This document shows, piece after piece, positions 6,426-8,790 of a stretch of 8,790 bases of DNA. The position numbers and the translations under genes were made by a program. How positions within the stretch are numbered: position 1 is the stretch's first letter; each line of letters opens with the position of its first letter. Under the pieces are notes generated by a model. It saw nothing but the letters and a program-made list of their open reading frames with translations. It was not told the DNA's origin and ran no database searches. Source of the stretch: Myxococcales bacterium (GTDB taxonomy: Bacteria > Myxococcota_C > UBA6777); contig JALTMC010000924.1 in the NCBI GenBank assembly GCA_027005175.1, positions 1 to 8,790 of the forward strand, given 5' to 3'.

Positions 6426-6973
6426 GAATCACTCCTTTACCACTATCAGGTGCTGCCGAGATCCACTCTAGCCCTCATCAGGATCATCGAGGCTGGTTCA
6501 GTCGATGGTTCTGCCAGGATGAATTGAAGTCACTGAACCTCAAGAGACCGCTCCAACAGATCAACTCCTCCTTCACAGTGAAAAGAGGTGCGATTCGTGG
6601 TCTTCACTTCCAATTCGCACCCAAGATGGAAGACAAAATTGTACGTTGTATACAAGGACGTATTTTTGATGTAATTGTGGATCTACGCCACGACTCACCC
6701 ACCAAGGGAAAGTGGCACTCTGTTACCTTGGACGCAGCACTTCAAAATATGCTCTATGTGCCGCGCGGTTTTGCTCATGGGTTTCAAACACTGGAAGAGA
6801 ACTGTCAACTCCTCTACCTGCACACAGAATTTCATGCTCCAGAACAAGAAGGAGGCTTCCGTTATGACAGCCCCTATCTGTCCATCCACTGGCCGCTTGC
6901 AGTCACAGAGCTATCGAATCGTGACCAGAACCTTCCAACATTGGACTCCTCTTTTAAAGGGATTGATCTATGA
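6422..6973 (+). CDS. RmlC-like NDP-4-keto-6-deoxysugar 3-/5-epimerase (cupin)
   Basis: This 183-residue protein has the length and cupin pattern of dTDP-4-dehydrorhamnose 3,5-epimerases, which invert C3 and/or C5 of a 4-keto-6-deoxy sugar nucleotide. DHRGWFSRWF at residues 21-30, QINSSFTVKRGAIRGLHFQ at 46-64 and VPRGFAHGF at 113-121 are the conserved blocks. H62 (in RGLHFQ) and D168 (in SNRDQNLP) match the catalytic His-Asp dyad. The tyrosine pair normally found as YYxP or FYxP reads FHAP here (F137, H138), so the tyrosine thought to protonate C5 appears to be replaced. This hints at C3-only epimerisation (inference). Start and stop both overlap their neighbours by ATGA. Given rfbG and the methyltransferase on either side, the substrate is likely CDP-4-keto-6-deoxyglucose or its methylated form rather than the dTDP-sugar of classical RmlC, so I do not assign rmlC. 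Confidence 0.85.
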   Translation: MRITPLPLSGAAEIHSSPHQDHRGWFSRWFCQDELKSLNLKRPLQQINSSFTVKRGAIRGLHFQFAPKMEDKIVRCIQGRIFDVIVDLRHDSPTKGKWHSVTLDAALQNMLYVPRGFAHGFQTLEENCQLLYLHTEFHAPEQEGGFRYDSPYLSIHWPLAVTELSNRDQNLPTLDSSFKGIDL

Positions 6974-8196
6974 ATTGCCGTTTCTGCCAATCATTACTCA
7001 CCTTACCATTTATCGACTTGGCTGCAGCACCACCATCAAACTCTTTTCTGCGTGTGGAGCAACTCAACGAACCGGAAGTGTATTACCCACTCAAAACATT
7101 TGTCTGTGAGCAATGCTGGTTGGTCCAGATCGACGAATACAAAAAATGTGGTGACATCTTCAACGAAGACTATGCTTACTTCTCATCGTTTTCCACATCG
7201 TGGTTGGCTCATTCTCGCACCTATGTTGAAGCGATGGCCCATCGCTTTCATCTCAATAACACATCTTTTGTTGTTGAAGTCGCATCGAATGATGGCTATC
7301 TACTACAATATTTTGTCAAACGTAATATTCCCTGTCTTGGGGTTGAACCCACTCATGGAACAGCCATGGCTGCCCGAGAAAAGGGAGTCGAGACCCTTGA
7401 GGAGTTCTGGGGTGTGGAGACGGCCAAAACATTGGTGAGTGATCGAGGTCCATGCGACCTGCTCTTGGGTAACAATGTCCTCGCTCATGTTCCCAATATT
7501 AACGACTTTGTGCAAGGATTTCCCATCGCACTCAAACCCACTGGTGTTGTGACCTTTGAATTTCCTCACTTGCTCAACCTAATCGCTCTCAATCAATTTG
7601 ATACGATCTATCATGAGCATTTTAGCTATCTCTCTCTCACTGCAGTCAATCAAATATTTGCTGCCAACGGTCTGCTTCTTTTCGATGTAGAAGAATTACC
7701 AACTCATGGTGGTAGCCTTCGGGTTTACGGACAACGAGATGACACCGGTTTGGAACCCATCAGTTCCCGAGTTACCGCTCTTCTCGAGCGCGAGACCGAA
7801 GCCGGTATGACCACCGCCAGCTATTATTCTGGTTTTCAACTTCAAGCAGATAAAGTAAAAAACGATTTTTTACGATTTTTGCTCGATGCCAAAGCACAAG
7901 GCAAAAGTGTAATTGCCTATGGTGCCGCAGCCAAAGGCAACACACTCCTTAACTACGCTGGCATCAACTCCGATCTACTCTCTTTTGTTGTTGATCGCAA
8001 TCCTGTCAAGCAGGAGAAGTATATGCCTGGTAGTCGAATCCCTATTGTTGATGAATCAGCGATTCGTGAAGCAATACCCGATTATATTGTTATTCTTCCA
8101 TGGAATATCCGCCAGGAAATTGTAACTCAATTAGCTTATGTCCGAAAATGGGGCGCACACTTTGTCACCGCGATTCCTGAGCTTCATGTGGACTAA
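6970..8196 (+). CDS. NDP-4-keto-6-deoxysugar C-methyltransferase (TcaB9/TylC3-like)
   Basis: This SAM-dependent methyltransferase has 408 residues, the usual family length, and adds a carbon-linked methyl group next to the 4-keto group, at C3 in characterised members. An N-terminal zinc-binding domain has C3, C6, C46 and C49 (CRFC and CEQC). VVEVASNDGYLLQ at 101-113 is SAM motif I. LLGNNVLAHVPN at 165-176 is the diagnostic family block. TIYHEHFSYLS at 212-222 carries the Tyr, Glu and His (Y214, E216, H217) matching the active-site trio of TcaB9. The C-terminal Rossmann-like domain shows VIAYGAAAKGNTLLNY at 314-329. ATG 6970 overlaps the previous stop, and an AAAGGGA lies about 7 nt upstream. 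The product should be a branched, C-methyl 6-deoxy sugar. As the dehydratase is CDP-specific, the substrate is probably CDP-linked, whereas the best-known members use dTDP-sugars. Confidence 0.92.
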   Translation: MNCRFCQSLLTLPFIDLAAAPPSNSFLRVEQLNEPEVYYPLKTFVCEQCWLVQIDEYKKCGDIFNEDYAYFSSFSTSWLAHSRTYVEAMAHRFHLNNTSFVVEVASNDGYLLQYFVKRNIPCLGVEPTHGTAMAAREKGVETLEEFWGVETAKTLVSDRGPCDLLLGNNVLAHVPNINDFVQGFPIALKPTGVVTFEFPHLLNLIALNQFDTIYHEHFSYLSLTAVNQIFAANGLLLFDVEELPTHGGSLRVYGQRDDTGLEPISSRVTALLERETEAGMTTASYYSGFQLQADKVKNDFLRFLLDAKAQGKSVIAYGAAAKGNTLLNYAGINSDLLSFVVDRNPVKQEKYMPGSRIPIVDESAIREAIPDYIVILPWNIRQEIVTQLAYVRKWGAHFVTAIPELHVD

Positions 8197-8233
8197 TCCG
8201 AGATCAAGCGTAACACTCGGAACGCTACTTTTT
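8197..8233 (+). terminator. Weak terminator-like hairpin after the operon
   Basis: TCCGAG at 8197-8202, directly after the methyltransferase stop, pairs with CTCGGA at 8216-8221, and a T5 run follows at 8229-8233. The stem is only 6 bp with a 13-nt loop, so termination would be weak. Confidence 0.25.
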
Positions 8234-8361
8234 GATATTCCACTCCCTCGAAATATCGAGGCAATTGAGGAGATCGTTTTTTGGGGTGATCCATTTCAAG
8301 TGAAACGAAATCATGCGATGTCCCCCTATTCACCCGGCGCATCAAAAATATTGCGTTTGTT
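8198..8361. other. Region after the operon without a recognisable gene
   Basis: A plus-strand frame stays open through here to TAG at 8363-8365, reading for example PLPRNIEAIEEIVFWGDPF. It looks protein-like but has no start of its own outside the methyltransferase and no family I recognise. It may be the tail of a decayed gene or chance. Apart from the two small hairpins I see nothing else. Confidence 0.3.
8246..8261. repeat. Small 6-bp hairpin CCTCGA-AATA-TCGAGG
   Basis: A perfect 6-bp stem has a 4-nt loop. A T6 run lies about 14 nt beyond it on the plus strand, too far for a standard terminator. It may assist the weak hairpin just upstream, or mean nothing. Confidence 0.3.
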
Positions 8362-8481
8362 TTAGGACGAATACAAAGTTCGAGAGACTCGTATACATGA
8401 CACAACAAGGCGACTGTGCCTCATCCATTTGCTGGACTTAGTGCTGGCCAGGAAGTCCGTTACCAGGATTTCTTCTTCCAT
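8362..8481 (-). CDS. Short 39-codon ORF, possibly a truncated PemK/MazF-like toxin
   Basis: ATG at 8481 opens a 39-codon frame. Its start EEEILVTDFLASTKSSK, followed by LVVS, loosely recalls the N-terminus of PemK/MazF toxins, where an 'EI-x-L-x-DFP' strand, a lysine-containing loop and RPALVVS occur. The expected RPA reads RHSR here, and the protein ends at about a third of normal length, so any toxin would be inactive. The likeness is slight and the ORF may be noise. Confidence 0.2.
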   Translation of the reverse strand: MEEEILVTDFLASTKSSKWMRHSRLVVSCIRVSRTLYSS

Positions 8482-8492
8482 ATCGAATCCTT

Positions 8493-8603
8493 TCAATCAT
8501 CGACACTTGTTACAATCATAGGTTCGGATTCTTCGGTGATTGGCATCGTGGATACATCACCCTGTTTGTCCGCCTCTTGTATCGCTTCCTCATATTCCGC
8601 GAG
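8493..8603 (-). pseudogene. In-frame ORF tail directly after the transposase stop
   Basis: After the transposase stop (8604-8606) the same frame continues for 36 codons to TGA at 8493-8495. It reads AEYEEAIQEADKQGDVS and ends in MIVTSVDD, acidic and charged like an antitoxin C-terminus. The first in-frame ATG is at 8546. It may be the end of a small gene interrupted by the insertion sequence, possibly the antitoxin partner of the ORF at 8362-8481, or just the non-coding end of the element. Confidence 0.2.
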
Positions 8604-8789
8604 TTATAACATCTTGAGCTTTTTTAGAGACTGGAATTTCAAAGTCAGGAGAGACTTCATTTCATCTTTGTGCACAGATTGTGTTTCTTCCAAACAGGTT
8701 TCTATACCCGCAACAAACTCGTCAAATGCTTCATAATAGGTCGAGTACAGACACTTCTTTTTGACAAACTTCCACAGTCTTTCTATCAG
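8604..8789 (-). mobile_element. IS630-family transposase, C-terminal fragment (cut by right edge)
   Basis: Reading leftward from the right edge, the frame is open for 61 codons and stops at TAA 8604-8606. It begins LIERLWKFVKKKCLYSTYY and ends HKDEMKSLLTLKFQS plus a short basic tail. This matches the conserved C-terminal part of IS630/Tc1-type DDE transposases, where N-LIERLWK follows the last catalytic acidic residue. The N-terminal helix-turn-helix and the DDE residues lie outside the window, so integrity cannot be judged. IS630 elements insert at TA dinucleotides; I could not define the terminal inverted repeat because the other end is not visible. The element converges with the sugar operon and may mark one border of the locus. 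Confidence 0.8.
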
Positions 8790-8790
8790 G

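Noticed and set aside
1-8790. tRNA, rRNA, CRISPR array or riboswitch
   Set aside because: I saw no cloverleaf, no regularly spaced repeats and no recognisable riboswitch core on either strand.

Overview
The window is part of a surface-polysaccharide (O-antigen or capsule type) gene region from a bacterium, probably Gram-negative. It is dominated by enzymes that build one or more nucleotide-activated, C-methylated 6-deoxy sugars. Base composition looks roughly balanced (not counted). I cannot name the organism from the sequence. A perfect inverted repeat, a decayed glycan gene and a truncated insertion sequence suggest a recombining, accessory locus.

Layout. Positions 1-655 on the minus strand hold the 5' part of an ABC exporter membrane domain that continues off the left edge. 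Positions 656-1098 separate it from the rightward genes. This gap contains a 20-bp perfect hairpin (850-902) embedded in what looks like a decayed Rossmann/CoA-binding domain of a polysaccharide-initiating enzyme (about 783-1070).

Seven genes then run rightward from 1099 to 8196: an NDP-sugar epimerase/reductase; a sugar-1-phosphate nucleotidyltransferase; a radical SAM protein with C-terminal cysteines; a Gfo/Idh/MocA oxidoreductase; a CDP-glucose 4,6-dehydratase (rfbG); an RmlC-like cupin epimerase; and a zinc-motif sugar C-methyltransferase. Spacing is tight: 4 nt, 10 nt and two 4-nt ATGA overlaps, with larger gaps of 242 and 94 nt. The set therefore reads as one operon or two adjacent ones. 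To the right, 8197-8603 holds only weak hairpins and short coding remnants, and 8604-8789 is the C-terminal end of an IS630-family transposase on the minus strand, cut by the right edge.

Likely joint function (inference). The nucleotidyltransferase activates a sugar 1-phosphate. RfbG makes the 4-keto-6-deoxy CDP-sugar, the RmlC-like protein epimerises it, the methyltransferase adds a methyl branch (probably at C3), and the RfbJ-like SDR reduces the C4 ketone. The radical SAM protein and the Gfo/Idh/MocA oxidoreductase have no slot in that standard route. They are the most promising sign of an undescribed sugar modification or a second sugar branch. No intact glycosyltransferase, polymerase or flippase is visible; the ABC exporter could be the export partner.
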